Assembly: GCA_963796485.1 (NCBI GenBank)
Contig: CAWCLV010000001.1
Coordinates: 496,001 to 560,000, forward strand
Direction of reading: 5' to 3'
Origin: CAWCDJ01 sp963796485
GTDB lineage: Bacteria; Acidobacteriota; Terriglobia; Bryobacterales; Bryobacteraceae
DNA: 64,000 nucleotides
Positions 24,701 to 33,556 of the stretch are shown here, piece after piece; the first letter of the stretch is position 1; each line of letters starts with the position of its first letter. The notes beneath the pieces were generated by a model. That model did no database searches and was not told where the DNA came from. It worked only from the letters and a program-made list of their open reading frames with translations. The position numbers and the translations under genes were made by a program.

Positions 24701-25272
24701 ACAATCTTCCCGACTTCAAGACGATGGGGGCACTGCCAAAAGCGGTGCTGAGCGGCTGGCAGATCTCCGGCGTTACGGCGTTCCAGAGCGGCACCCCCTT
24801 TGGAATCGGCTACAGCATTACCGGCGTAAGCCAGCAGAACATCACCGGGTCGAGCACGGAGGGCGCGCGGGTGGGACTGCTCGGAAATCCGAGCGCCGGC
24901 AGCAGCGGCCCGTATAGCCGGCTGAACGCGGCAATGGTGGCGCCGCCCGCCGTGGGAAGCATCGGGCTGGAATCGGGCGTGAACTACCTGACCGGACCCG
25001 GGATCAACAACTGGGACATGTCGCTTCAGAAACAGTTCTCGATCAAGGAGCGGGCGCGGATTCAGTTCCGGGTGGACGCGTTCAACGTCTTCAACCACAC
25101 TCAGTTCAGCGGCGTGAACAGCACCATTAACTACGCGTCGCTGACCAATCCCACGCCGACGAACCTCTACCTGAAGGCGGACGGAACGGTAAACAACATC
25201 AACGGATTCGGGACCGTCAACGGAGCCCGCAACCCGCGCATTCTGCAAACGGTGATCCGCATCCAGTTTTAA
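21766..25272 (+). CDS. TonB-dependent receptor with N-terminal Cna/carboxypeptidase-regulatory domain
   Basis: 1168 residues. Signal peptide (about 1-21, MGKRGTLIALLLVSATAVNA), a CarboxypepD_reg/Cna-type β-sandwich (about 22-110, with GRFVFTQLPPGTYRVTAEAPGF), a plug-like region (LQTESAERSSALVSKQMENI, then YLDLVKLVPGV), and a long outer-membrane β-barrel ending in aromatic-rich strands and a terminal Phe (VIRIQF). This Oar-like architecture is greatly expanded in Solibacter-type acidobacteria, often for uptake of oligosaccharides or other large substrates, but the ligand cannot be inferred. It has its own long leader and is followed by a palindromic repeat. No SusD-like partner is adjacent. 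Confidence 0.9.
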   Translation: MGKRGTLIALLLVSATAVNAQTTSGSLAGNIVDAQHAAVASSVVTATELEKKFTLSTKSDEQGRFVFTQLPPGTYRVTAEAPGFKRYERVGITLNANDKLSIGDVVMEVGTVTEQIEVSAVAVELQTESAERSSALVSKQMENIAVNSRSYLDLVKLVPGVVSTVNLQTAGPGGLASISANGTRTNSNQLTINGISNVDTGSNGSVNVTLSLDSIQEFKILTGVYQAEYGRSMGAQISVVTKSGTSEYHGSSYWFHRNDSLNANNWLNNRNGLPRNLFRFNDLGYTLGGPVYIPKILKKKDKLFFFWSEEFQRQLRPQGAHNITVPTALERQGDFSKSVDNNGNPFSIIDPTTHSPFPGNVIPASQLYTPGIALLKLLPQPNVPGACATSPGAAGCIKGYDYQSQISDQYPRREDLIRVDYNLTSRMRLFGHYINNNNTYSSQYGSFVLGSNTPLSPIQYANPGYSWAVGSTYVFGPTLTNEFNMGVSNNSILIDETTSAYTRTASNVNLPLLYPSAVQRDYLPNVTFGGSRLANSPGFGTSDAPFINYNTTIDITDSVAKVWNRHTFKTGVYMQRSRKNQTSFGAFDGSYNFGDNSANPYDTGFGFANAALGVYNSFTQAANFINGQYRYWNLEFYVQDTWKIRKNLTLDYGIRTAWYQPQYDASSQASTFVLSQWSGSQASRLYVPQMVNGVRSAVDPATGQVLPAADIGFIVPGTGTVANGIAQGGQNGFTKYLQNSPPLVWGPRLGIAWDPMGDQHFVIRTGAGIYYDRFQGNRVFDFVRNPPLGIQPVLNYGLVNTINPGSALLSPPDFYAADPVGKIPTIYNFTFGVQTKLPMGMVLDTAYVGALSRHLQDNRNLNYVPYGSAFLPQNQDPTLNPSALLGSSALPVNFLRPFRGIGNINLYEGGATGNYNSLQLTLNRQVGHLFLGTTYTWSKDLTTASGDTSFVRPDQYTRQAYYGPSSNDRRQNFAVNYVYNLPDFKTMGALPKAVLSGWQISGVTAFQSGTPFGIGYSITGVSQQNITGSSTEGARVGLLGNPSAGSSGPYSRLNAAMVAPPAVGSIGLESGVNYLTGPGINNWDMSLQKQFSIKERARIQFRVDAFNVFNHTQFSGVNSTINYASLTNPTPTNLYLKADGTVNNINGFGTVNGARNPRILQTVIRIQF

Positions 25273-25282
25273 ACCTCTCTCA

Positions 25283-25370
25283 GGGGCGGGCCTTCCGGGG
25301 CCTGCCCCGTCTCTCTGCGAAACTCCAAAGTTAAAGTCAAGAACGCGCAGGCCGGGAGGCCCGCGCCACC
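25283..25370. repeat. Degenerate family A repeat, double unit
   Basis: Left unit GGGGCGGGCC/GGCCTGCCCC around TTCC, a diverged A/T-rich centre (CTCCAAAGTTAAAGTCAAG), and a right unit containing GCAGGCCGGGAGGCC. It has the same overall plan as 3272-3361 but more substitutions. It lies between two genes in the same direction, the receptor and the oxoglutarate dehydrogenase, and may end the receptor transcript. Confidence 0.7.
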
Positions 25371-25405
25371 GTTGGTATCATGGAAGGGAAGTAGTATCCC
25401 CTTTC

Positions 25406-28400
25406 ATGTCATTGAAATCCGAACCGGATATGGGTATCAACAGCTGGCTCGAAGACGAGCTTTATCAACAGTATCTGCGCGATCGCACGGCGGTCGATGA
25501 AAGCTGGAAGCGCCTGTTCGAAGGGAGCGGCGCTCCAGTCGCCGCTCCGCCTTCCTCAACCCCAACCGCCGCGGCCCCCACTCCGGCGCCCGCGGTACCT
25601 GCCGGCGTGGAGTTTCAACCCCTGCGCGGCGCGGCCGGACGGATCGCCGAGAATATGGAAGCCTCGCTCGCGATCCCGCTGGCCAGTTCGCAGCGCATCA
25701 TCGCCGTCAAGGTGATGGATGAGAACCGGCGGGTCATCAACCAGCACCGGGCGCTGGTCGGACGCAGCAAGGTATCCTACACCCACATCATCGGTTGGGC
25801 GCTGGTGAAGGCGCTCGAAGACGTGCCGGCCCTGAACCATGCGTATTACCAGAAGGACGGGCAACCCTTCCGGGTGATCCACAAGCAGGTCAATCTCGGG
25901 GTCGCGGTAGACGTCGCCGGCCGGGACGGGGGCCGCAGCCTGATGGTCCCGAACATCAAGAACGCCGGGTCCCTCGGCTTTCAGGAGTATCTGGCGGCCT
26001 TCGACGACCTCGTCAGCCGCGCGCGGACGGGGAAACTCACGCCGGCCGATTTCCAGGGCACCACGATTTCGCTGACCAACCCGGGCACGGTCGGGACGAT
26101 GTCGTCCAACCCGCGCCTCATGCCCGGACAGGGTGCGATCATCGCCACCGGCGCCATCGACTATCCGGCGGAATACCGCGGCGCGGCCGACGAAACGCGC
26201 GCCGTGATCGGCATCAGCAAGGTGATGACGCTCACCTGTACCTACGACCACCGCATCATCCAGGGCGCCGAGTCCGGGGCCTTTCTGGGCAAGGTACAGG
26301 AACTGCTGGACGGCAACGATGGTTTTTACGAGGAGATTTTCGAGAACCTGCGCATGCCGCACCAGCCCGTGCGCTGGGTGGCGGACCGCCACTCGCAGAT
26401 TCCGGGGCTCACCTCGGCGCGTTACGCGGAAATCGCCAAGGAAGCCGGGATCATTCAGATGATCAACGCGTACCGCGTGCGCGGCCACCTGATCGCCGAT
26501 CTCGACCCGCTGGGGATCGAGCCCAGCTACCACCCGGAACTCGACCCCGAGACCTATGGCCTCACCATCTGGGACTTCGACCGCGAGTTCCTGACGGGTT
26601 CGCTCGGCGATGCCATGGGCGAGGGCAGCCACAAGCCCGTGGCCACGCTGCGGCAGATCCTCGAAACGCTCCGGCAGACGTACTGCGGCAAGATCGGCTG
26701 CGAGTACATGAACATCCAGGTGCCGGAGCAGAAGCGCTGGCTGCAGCAGCGCATGGAGCCCGAGTCCAACAACTGGCCGCTCGACCGCGAGCAGCGGGTG
26801 CGCATCATGCGCAACCTGGTTGCGGCCGAGGAGTTCGAGCACTTCCTGCATGCCCGGTTCGTGGGCCAGAAGCGCTTTGCGCTGGAGGGCGGGGAGACCG
26901 CCCTCGCGATCATCGAAGAACTGGTGGAGCGGGCGGCCGAGCACAACGTTCACGAGATTGTGGTCGGGATGGCCCACCGCGGGCGTCTGAACATCCTGGT
27001 GAACGCCGTCGGCAAGGACGTCAAGCAGATCTTCTCCGAGTTCGAAGGGGCGATCGACCCCGCGAGCACTCAGGGTTCGGGCGACGTGAAGTACCACCTT
27101 GGCGCGACCAGCGTTCGCAAGACGGATAGCGGCCGCGAGATCGTGGTTTCCGTATCCCCCAACCCCAGCCACCTGGAAGCCGTGGACCCCGTGGTCGAAG
27201 GCATCGTGCGGCCCAAGCAGGACCGCCTGGGAGACAAGAACCGCGAACGCGTGATCCCGCTGCTGGTTCACGGCGACGCGGCGTTTGCCGGCCAGGGCGT
27301 GGTGGCTGAGACCCTCAACCTCTCGCAGTTGGACGGCTATTCGACGGGCGGAACCATCCACCTCATCATCAACAACCAGATCGGGTTCACCACCCTGCCC
27401 GACGAATCGCGATCCACGCCCTACTCGACGGACGTCGCCCGCGGTGTGCAGGCGCCGATCTTTCACGTGAACGGCGACGACCCCGAGGCGGCGATTCGCT
27501 CGCTCGAGATCGCGTTCGATTACCGCCAGCAGTTCAAGAAGGACGTGGTGATCGACATGATCTGCTATCGCCGCCACGGCCACAACGAGGCGGACGACCC
27601 GAGCTACACGCAGCCGATCCTCTATCGCAAGATCAAGGCGCATCCGTCGGTCGCGACGATTTATGCCGACCGCCTGGTGCGCGAGGGTGTCCTGGCGCCC
27701 GATGAAATCAAGGCCATGAGGCAGGCGGTGATCCAGCGACTTTCGGAAGCCTACGACGCGGCGCAGAAGCAGGGCGAGCGCTACGAGTTGCAGGAACTGA
27801 GCGCTGTTTCCACCGAGGAAATCGGCAACTTCTGCCCCAGAACGGCCGTGAACCACGCGGTGGTCGAGCGGGTGGTCCGCGGCATTTCCAGTTTCCCCGA
27901 AAATTTTCACCTGCATCCCAAACTGCGCGGGTTTGTGGAGCGGCGCCGCGAGATCCTCGCCAAAAACGGCCCGGTGGACTGGGCCTTCGGCGAAGCGCTG
28001 GCATTCGGTACGCTGGTGCTCGAAGGGACGGCCGTGCGGCTCAGCGGCCAGGATTCCGGCCGCGGCACGTTCAGCCAGCGGCACCTCGCGTTCTACGACT
28101 CCGAAACCAGCCGGCGCTACATTCCGCTGCAGCACATCTCGCCGGACCAGTCGCGTTTCGACGTTTACGACAGTTCGCTGAGCGAATATGCCGTGCTCGG
28201 GTTCGAGTTCGGCTACAGCGTGGCGGACCCGCTGACGCTGGTCATCTGGGAGGCGCAGTTCGGCGATTTCGCCAATGGCGCGCAGATCATGATCGACCAG
28301 TTCATCACCTCGGCCGAATCCAAGTGGGGCCAGCCGAGCGGCCTGGTGATGCTGCTTCCGCATGGCTACGAAGGGCAGGGGCCGGAGCACTCCAGCGCGC

Positions 28401-29065
28401 GCATCGAGCGCTTCCTCACGCTCTGCGCCGAGAACAACCTGCAGGTGTGCAACGTCACCACCCCGGCCCAGTATTTCCATCTGCTGCGCCGCCAGATGTA
28501 CGGCGGTCACGACAGGCGCGGGATGCGAAAGCCCCTGGTGATCTTCACGCCCAAGAGCCTCTTGCGGCACCCGCGGGCGGTCTCCACGATTCACGACTTT
28601 ACGGCCGGCGGTTTCAATGAGATCGTCGGCGATACGGTGGAACCGGGCAAAGTCGAACGCGTGGTCTTCTGCTCCGGCAAGATCTACTACGACCTGCTGG
28701 CGGCGCGCGACGAACGCAAAGTGGACCACGTGGCTTTTGTGCGCGTGGAGCAGCTTTATCCCTTCGCCGCGGAGCAGGCGAGCGACGTGCTGCTTCGATA
28801 CCCGGCCACCGCGGAGGTGGTCTGGGCGCAGGAGGAGCCGAGAAACATGGGCCCCTGGCGCTACGTGCGCGAATGGATGCAGCCGATTCTCGATGCCACC
28901 GGCCGGGAAATGCGTTACGTCGGGCGGCCGGAAAGCGCCAGTCCGGCGACCGGTTCGGGCAGGCGCCACCAGCAGGAGCAGGCGGAAATTGCCAGCGACG
29001 CGTTGACCCCTGGAACGATTTCCCAAACCCAAAAGGTTCGCGTCATTTCGCGCCGGAAAAAGTAG
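25406..29065 (+). CDS. Multifunctional 2-oxoglutarate dehydrogenase: fused E2 succinyltransferase and E1 (Kgd type)
   Basis: 1219 residues. A short N-terminal segment (NSWLEDELYQQYLRD) and a Pro/Ala linker are followed by an E2 acyltransferase catalytic domain (about 75-300; YDHRIIQGAESG with the catalytic His near 282) and a full thiamine-diphosphate E1 (about 330-1219; HGDAAFAGQGVVAE near 622, NNQIGFTT, and HNEADDPS). This is the layout of mycobacterial Kgd, which converts 2-oxoglutarate to succinyl-CoA with lipoamide supplied in trans, or decarboxylates it. There is no lipoyl domain here. ATG at 25406 is used; ATG at 25430 (MGINSWLE) is a plausible alternative. Ada follows 65 bases later but looks functionally unrelated. 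Confidence 0.93.
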   Translation: MSLKSEPDMGINSWLEDELYQQYLRDRTAVDESWKRLFEGSGAPVAAPPSSTPTAAAPTPAPAVPAGVEFQPLRGAAGRIAENMEASLAIPLASSQRIIAVKVMDENRRVINQHRALVGRSKVSYTHIIGWALVKALEDVPALNHAYYQKDGQPFRVIHKQVNLGVAVDVAGRDGGRSLMVPNIKNAGSLGFQEYLAAFDDLVSRARTGKLTPADFQGTTISLTNPGTVGTMSSNPRLMPGQGAIIATGAIDYPAEYRGAADETRAVIGISKVMTLTCTYDHRIIQGAESGAFLGKVQELLDGNDGFYEEIFENLRMPHQPVRWVADRHSQIPGLTSARYAEIAKEAGIIQMINAYRVRGHLIADLDPLGIEPSYHPELDPETYGLTIWDFDREFLTGSLGDAMGEGSHKPVATLRQILETLRQTYCGKIGCEYMNIQVPEQKRWLQQRMEPESNNWPLDREQRVRIMRNLVAAEEFEHFLHARFVGQKRFALEGGETALAIIEELVERAAEHNVHEIVVGMAHRGRLNILVNAVGKDVKQIFSEFEGAIDPASTQGSGDVKYHLGATSVRKTDSGREIVVSVSPNPSHLEAVDPVVEGIVRPKQDRLGDKNRERVIPLLVHGDAAFAGQGVVAETLNLSQLDGYSTGGTIHLIINNQIGFTTLPDESRSTPYSTDVARGVQAPIFHVNGDDPEAAIRSLEIAFDYRQQFKKDVVIDMICYRRHGHNEADDPSYTQPILYRKIKAHPSVATIYADRLVREGVLAPDEIKAMRQAVIQRLSEAYDAAQKQGERYELQELSAVSTEEIGNFCPRTAVNHAVVERVVRGISSFPENFHLHPKLRGFVERRREILAKNGPVDWAFGEALAFGTLVLEGTAVRLSGQDSGRGTFSQRHLAFYDSETSRRYIPLQHISPDQSRFDVYDSSLSEYAVLGFEFGYSVADPLTLVIWEAQFGDFANGAQIMIDQFITSAESKWGQPSGLVMLLPHGYEGQGPEHSSARIERFLTLCAENNLQVCNVTTPAQYFHLLRRQMYGGHDRRGMRKPLVIFTPKSLLRHPRAVSTIHDFTAGGFNEIVGDTVEPGKVERVVFCSGKIYYDLLAARDERKVDHVAFVRVEQLYPFAAEQASDVLLRYPATAEVVWAQEEPRNMGPWRYVREWMQPILDATGREMRYVGRPESASPATGSGRRHQQEQAEIASDALTPGTISQTQKVRVISRRKK

Positions 29066-29130
29066 CGCGGCGGAATTCGCCCGCAAGATTCGGATAGCCG
29101 CCGGAGACCGTGCGGCCGCAAGATGAGGGC

Positions 29131-30207
29131 ATGACTTCCGATCTCTCACTCACGCCGGACCAGTGCTGGGATGCCGTGGCGCGGCGCGACCGCACCTTCG
29201 ACCGCTCGTTCCTGTTCGGCGTCCTCACCACCGGCGTCTACTGCCGTCCGTCGTGCCCCGCCAGGCAGGCGCTCCGAAGAAACGTCCGCTTTTACGCCAC
29301 GCCCGAAGCCGCCGAAGCGGACGGACTGCGCCCCTGTCTTCGCTGCAAACCGCTGCTGGTTCGCAGCGCTTCGGCGGAGCGCATCGCGAAACTGTGCCGG
29401 TACATGGAGGAGCACCCCGGCGAGCCGGTCACGCTGGGCGACCTGGCCCGGCGCGCCGGCCTGACCGCATCTCACCTTCAGCGTACGTTCAAGGCAGTGG
29501 CCGGCATTTCGCCAAAGGAGTACCTGGAAGCCCGCCGGTTGGAGCTGCTGAAATCGAACCTGCGTAGTTCGGCGAACGTGACGGACGCCGTCTACGAGAG
29601 CGGCTTCGGCTCCTCCAGCCGCGTCTACGAGCGTGCCGGCGCCCATCTCGGGATGACGCCGGGGCAATACCGGGAAGGCGGACGCGGCGCGTCCATCAGC
29701 TACATCACGGCGCAGACGGCGATCGGTGTCCTGGTGATCGGCGCAACCGACCGGGGCATCTGCTTTCTCCAATTCGGGCGCGATGCCGGCGAGATGGTAG
29801 CGGCGTTGAGGCGCGAGTACCCAAACGCGGAAATTACCCCGGCCGCGGCGCCGGAGCATCCGCAACTGCAGCTTTGGATCGAGGCGATCCGGGGATACCT
29901 GGCGGGCGAGACCAGCCGGCTCGACCTGCCGCTCGACGTTCGCGCCACCGCGTTCCAGATGAGGGTCTGGAAATACCTGCAAGCCATTCCCTACGGCTCA
30001 CTCGAATCGTATGGCGAGGTGGCCGCGGGCATCGGGCAGCCGCGGGCGGCCCGCGCCGTGGCTCGCGCCTGCGCCTCGAACCGGGTCGCGCTCGTGATCC
30101 CCTGCCATCGCGTGATTCGGGGAAGCGGCGATCTGGGCGGCTATCGCTGGGGCATCGAGCGGAAGCGCATGCTGATCGACACGGAGCGCGCGGCTAAAAC
30201 AATTTAG
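29131..30207 (+). CDS. ada: Ada: methylphosphotriester/O6-methylguanine-DNA methyltransferase and regulator
   Basis: 358 residues from the ATG at 29131 (an in-frame GTG at 29110 would add seven). Three parts: the Ada zinc domain with the methyl-accepting Cys in GVYCRPSCPAR and the second Cys pair in RPCLRCKP; an AraC-type helix-turn-helix (TLGDLARRAGLTASHLQRTF); and the C-terminal methyltransferase with the active Cys in IPCHRVI and the following GGYRWGIERK. It repairs alkylated DNA irreversibly and, once methylated, activates its own and repair genes. Its stop overlaps that of the convergent receptor gene. Confidence 0.95.
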   Translation: MTSDLSLTPDQCWDAVARRDRTFDRSFLFGVLTTGVYCRPSCPARQALRRNVRFYATPEAAEADGLRPCLRCKPLLVRSASAERIAKLCRYMEEHPGEPVTLGDLARRAGLTASHLQRTFKAVAGISPKEYLEARRLELLKSNLRSSANVTDAVYESGFGSSSRVYERAGAHLGMTPGQYREGGRGASISYITAQTAIGVLVIGATDRGICFLQFGRDAGEMVAALRREYPNAEITPAAAPEHPQLQLWIEAIRGYLAGETSRLDLPLDVRATAFQMRVWKYLQAIPYGSLESYGEVAAGIGQPRAARAVARACASNRVALVIPCHRVIRGSGDLGGYRWGIERKRMLIDTERAAKTI

Positions 30208-32783
30208 AATTCAAATCTTCCCGACAACTGCAGGCGGCGCGGAGGTTTGGCCGCAACCGCCTGGCCGAAGAAGGGTGAACTGAGATCCCCTACATAAGCC
30301 GCATAATTGACCCGGTTAGTTACATTGAACGCGTCCAGCCCCAGCGTAAATTGCGGGCCCTCTTTCTTGTGCGTGATCCGGAAGACATGCGACCAGCGCA
30401 GGTCCAGCCCGGCAAATCCGGGGCCCTGCAACGAGTTGCGCGGCACCCCCGGCGGCCGGGCGTCCGCATAGCCGGTATGGTATTGGTCCAAACCGGTAGT
30501 CTCGCTGTACGGCATTCCCGAATTCATGAACAGGCCGACGCCGAAATTCAGGTACTTCGCCGCGTGAATCGTCCCCATCAGATTCAACCGGTGGCGGGCA
30601 TCGTAGTCGGACCGCGCCCATTCGCCCGAAAGATCATAGTCATTCGCCGGGAAAGCGTTGATGCCGGCGCCGCGCGTGCTCACGGTATAGTTACCGGGAA
30701 CGTCGTTGAGAGTTTGTCCCAGAGTGTACTGCACCATGCCCTGGAAGAACCGGGTGATTCGTCCGCGGAAAGAGATCTCCAGGGAATTGCTTTCCAGGTG
30801 CCCTGAGGACTCGATCTGCCGGTAGACGCCGATCGCGGGATTGGGCCGCGCCAGGTAATCCGGAGGCGGGGGCGCATTGACGTCGCGTGAACGGAACAGG
30901 CTGACGCCGCGGCTGGCCCAATAGGTGAACGAAAGCGTTGTCCCCGCGGCAAGCTGGCGTTCCACCCCGGCGCTGAACTGCGCCAGGTAGGGGATGCGCA
31001 CGCCCGGGTCGAGCCTCACGATGGTACCGGGCATGCCGGCCAAACCGGCGTCCGGAAGCACGGGATACGCGGGATCGCTCAACACGACCTGCCGCAGGCG
31101 GATGCCGTTATAGCGCTCGAGATCGAAAATCGGGCCGTTGCCGGTGCGATCGTAAAAGATGCCTGCGCCGATTCGCAGCACCGTCTTACGGCTCTTGCCC
31201 GGCGAGTAGGCCAGCGCGAGACGCGGGGAGAAGTTGTTATTGTCGTGGAAATAATTCTGCCAGTCGTAGCGCACCCCGGCGGAGACAGTCAGGTTCGGCA
31301 GAAGACGATAATCGTCCTGAACGAAGCCGCCCACTACCGTTTCGATAAATACGATATGCCCATCCCCCTGCTGTTGAATAAACGAGTAAGGCCGCGCGGA
31401 CAAATAGTCCTGTAAGTTGGAAAAATAGTAAGTGCCGCCTGAGTTGGTGTTGTCGTCCATCCCCCGCCGGCTGATATCGGGCACGTTGATTCCGGCGCGA
31501 ATGTTGTGCTTCCCCCTGGTCCAGGTGACGATCTCGTTCAGGTTCATGTGGTTCTCCGTATGGAGGCTGTCGGCTTGCGCGCCTCCTCCGGTGAACGATC
31601 CGGGCACGACGATCCCCGGCGCCCGGCTGATGCTGGTGGTGGGCGCATGGTCCCGCCCGACCACCACCCGGAACTGGTTGAGCAGCGTGGGCGAGATCAC
31701 CAGACTGTCGTTGTAGTAGATCTCGTCTTCCCGGTCCTCGCTGTCGATGCCGGCTTCGGGCAGGACAAAGCCGCCGACGCCGCGATTCTGCTGCGTGGAA
31801 TCATGGAAGTTGAAACGGACCGTTCCGAGATGGTCTTCGGTGAACTGGTGCGTGATGGAGCCGGAAACCTCGGTATCCCGCTGAGGGGCGGCGGCGGTTT
31901 GCTGCACCAGCCCGGTGGGAATGATGGCGTAGACCACTGCCTGCAAGTCCTGCTCCTCGCGATCCACCGAAATCAGGAACGAGTTCTTCTTGCTATGGCC
32001 CAACGGCCCGAGCAGGCTGCCCTCGTAAATGCGCCGCTGTTCCGGCGGCCGCGTGCCGGCAAACGGGTCGCGTGCGTTCAGGTGGTAGTCGCGGAAAAGG
32101 AAGTTGAAGGTCCCGTGATAAACCTGCGACGACGGCTTGGTGATTACCTCTATGCGGCCGCGCCCCGGCCGCGAGAACTCCGCGGAGTACGGATTCTGGT
32201 TGATCTTCACCTCCTGGATGGCGGAGGCGGTCACACCGATGTTGCGCTGCTCCATACCGTTCACGACCAGGGTCACGCCTCCTGTGCCGACGGACCCGGA
32301 ATCGAGGAACTGGGACATCGCGGCCACGTAGTTCTGATCGAAGACCGGGAGGTTGTCCATCATCTGCCGGTCCATCGTCACGGTGTCGAGGTTGTCCGCG
32401 GTCTCCGTACTGACCTGAGTGGCGGCGTCGCTGACCGTGACCTGCTCGCGGATGCCGGCCAGTTTCAACTCGATGTGCAGCGGCGCGGGCTGGCGGTCCT
32501 TGATGCTCACGCGAACGGTCTGGCCGGCGAAGCCGTCGTGCCGAACCTCGATCTGCAACGAACCGCCGGGCAGGCCCGCTATTCGAAAGTTCCCCAGGGC
32601 ATCGGTCCGCGAGTTCCGCGCGACCGCGCCGGGTGCGTGCACCTGCACGTCCGCGTTCGGGATTCCCGCGCCGCTGGGATCGCTGACGGTACCGAAAATC
32701 GAGTAGGAGCCCTGTGACGCCTGGGCGGAAGCATAGGACGGTAGAAAGAAGGCGAGGAATAAAAGAGACGTGAGCAACCGCAT
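30204..32783 (-). CDS. TonB-dependent receptor-like outer-membrane protein with Cna-type N-terminal domain
   Basis: 859 residues from the ATG at 32783, which gives a clean signal peptide (MRLLTSLLFLAFFLPSYASA); a GTG at 32801 would add six residues. Domains: a carboxypeptidase-regulatory β-sandwich (IFGTVSDPSGAGIPNADVQV), a plug-like region (DNLDTVTMDRQMMDNLPVF), and a β-barrel ending in LSGRFEF with terminal Phe. It is shorter than the receptor at 21766 and only distantly similar. Ligand unknown. It is divergent from the OmpR-type two-component pair, 95 bases away, which might regulate it. Its stop codon shares bases with the ada stop. Confidence 0.85.
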   Translation of the reverse strand: MRLLTSLLFLAFFLPSYASAQASQGSYSIFGTVSDPSGAGIPNADVQVHAPGAVARNSRTDALGNFRIAGLPGGSLQIEVRHDGFAGQTVRVSIKDRQPAPLHIELKLAGIREQVTVSDAATQVSTETADNLDTVTMDRQMMDNLPVFDQNYVAAMSQFLDSGSVGTGGVTLVVNGMEQRNIGVTASAIQEVKINQNPYSAEFSRPGRGRIEVITKPSSQVYHGTFNFLFRDYHLNARDPFAGTRPPEQRRIYEGSLLGPLGHSKKNSFLISVDREEQDLQAVVYAIIPTGLVQQTAAAPQRDTEVSGSITHQFTEDHLGTVRFNFHDSTQQNRGVGGFVLPEAGIDSEDREDEIYYNDSLVISPTLLNQFRVVVGRDHAPTTSISRAPGIVVPGSFTGGGAQADSLHTENHMNLNEIVTWTRGKHNIRAGINVPDISRRGMDDNTNSGGTYYFSNLQDYLSARPYSFIQQQGDGHIVFIETVVGGFVQDDYRLLPNLTVSAGVRYDWQNYFHDNNNFSPRLALAYSPGKSRKTVLRIGAGIFYDRTGNGPIFDLERYNGIRLRQVVLSDPAYPVLPDAGLAGMPGTIVRLDPGVRIPYLAQFSAGVERQLAAGTTLSFTYWASRGVSLFRSRDVNAPPPPDYLARPNPAIGVYRQIESSGHLESNSLEISFRGRITRFFQGMVQYTLGQTLNDVPGNYTVSTRGAGINAFPANDYDLSGEWARSDYDARHRLNLMGTIHAAKYLNFGVGLFMNSGMPYSETTGLDQYHTGYADARPPGVPRNSLQGPGFAGLDLRWSHVFRITHKKEGPQFTLGLDAFNVTNRVNYAAYVGDLSSPFFGQAVAAKPPRRLQLSGRFEF

Positions 32784-32878
32784 CCAGCAAGACTCTAACA
32801 CCAGAACCTTAAAATGGGCTGAAGGGGCTCGCGTGGGCCGCCGCGATTCTGCCGTACCCTATACGTGAGAGCCTGGAA

Positions 32879-33556
32879 ATGCACATTCTCGTCGTTGAGG
32901 ACGATCGGGAACTGGCCGATTACGTGGGCCGCACGCTGGAAGAGGAAGGAAACACGGTGAGCACGTGCTTCGACGGACGCGCCGGGCTGCGTGCCGCGCT
33001 GTCTTCGCCCTTCGACGCGATTGTGCTCGACGTGATGCTCCCCACGATGGATGGGCTCGAAGTCACCCGGAGGTTGCGGGCCGCCGCGATCGGCACTCCG
33101 ATTCTGCTGCTGACCGGCCGGGACGCTCCGCAGGACATCGTAAGGGGACTCGATGCCGGGGCCGACGATTACCTCACGAAGCCGTTCTCCTTCGACGTGC
33201 TGCTGGCCCGGCTGCGCGCGCGAACACGGCCCAGTCATGCGGCGGGATGCGCGGTGCTGCGCTACGCGGACCTGACCGCCAACACCGAGACGCACGAGGT
33301 GTGGCGTGGATACACGGCACTTAATTTGACCCCTACCGAATTTGCCATTCTGGAATGCCTCATGAAGGCGGCGGGCCGGATTGTGACGCGACAGCGGTTG
33401 ATCGAAACAGTTTGGGGGACGGACCGGAGCGTGGGCGACAACAACCTCGACGTTTTCATCCGGCTGCTGCGGACGAAGGTGGACGGGCCCGGCCAACCGC
33501 GATTGATCCAGACCAGCCGCGGCGTCGGTTACAGCTTACGGCAGGAAGCGCCATGA
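32879..33556 (+). CDS. OmpR/PhoB-family response regulator
   Basis: 225 residues: a receiver domain with acidic pocket VVEDD, phospho-acceptor Asp51 (AIVLDVMLP) and the Lys in LTKPFSF, then a winged-helix DNA-binding domain (LNLTPTEFAILECLMKAAG, VWGTDRSVGDNNLDVFIRLL, and GVGYSL near the end). It overlaps the kinase start by 4 bases (ATGA), so the two form one operon. Targets are not known; the divergent receptor gene is a natural candidate. Confidence 0.93.
   Translation: MHILVVEDDRELADYVGRTLEEEGNTVSTCFDGRAGLRAALSSPFDAIVLDVMLPTMDGLEVTRRLRAAAIGTPILLLTGRDAPQDIVRGLDAGADDYLTKPFSFDVLLARLRARTRPSHAAGCAVLRYADLTANTETHEVWRGYTALNLTPTEFAILECLMKAAGRIVTRQRLIETVWGTDRSVGDNNLDVFIRLLRTKVDGPGQPRLIQTSRGVGYSLRQEAP

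Noticed and set aside
25556..29149. Long minus-strand open frame (1197 codons) antisense to the oxoglutarate dehydrogenase gene
   Set aside because: A shadow of a GC-rich gene: Arg/Gly/Val/Asp-rich composition, no motif, and the opposite strand is a well-conserved enzyme. The same holds for 53454-55646, 46044-47891, 5065-6813, 6874-8490 and 9268-10812.
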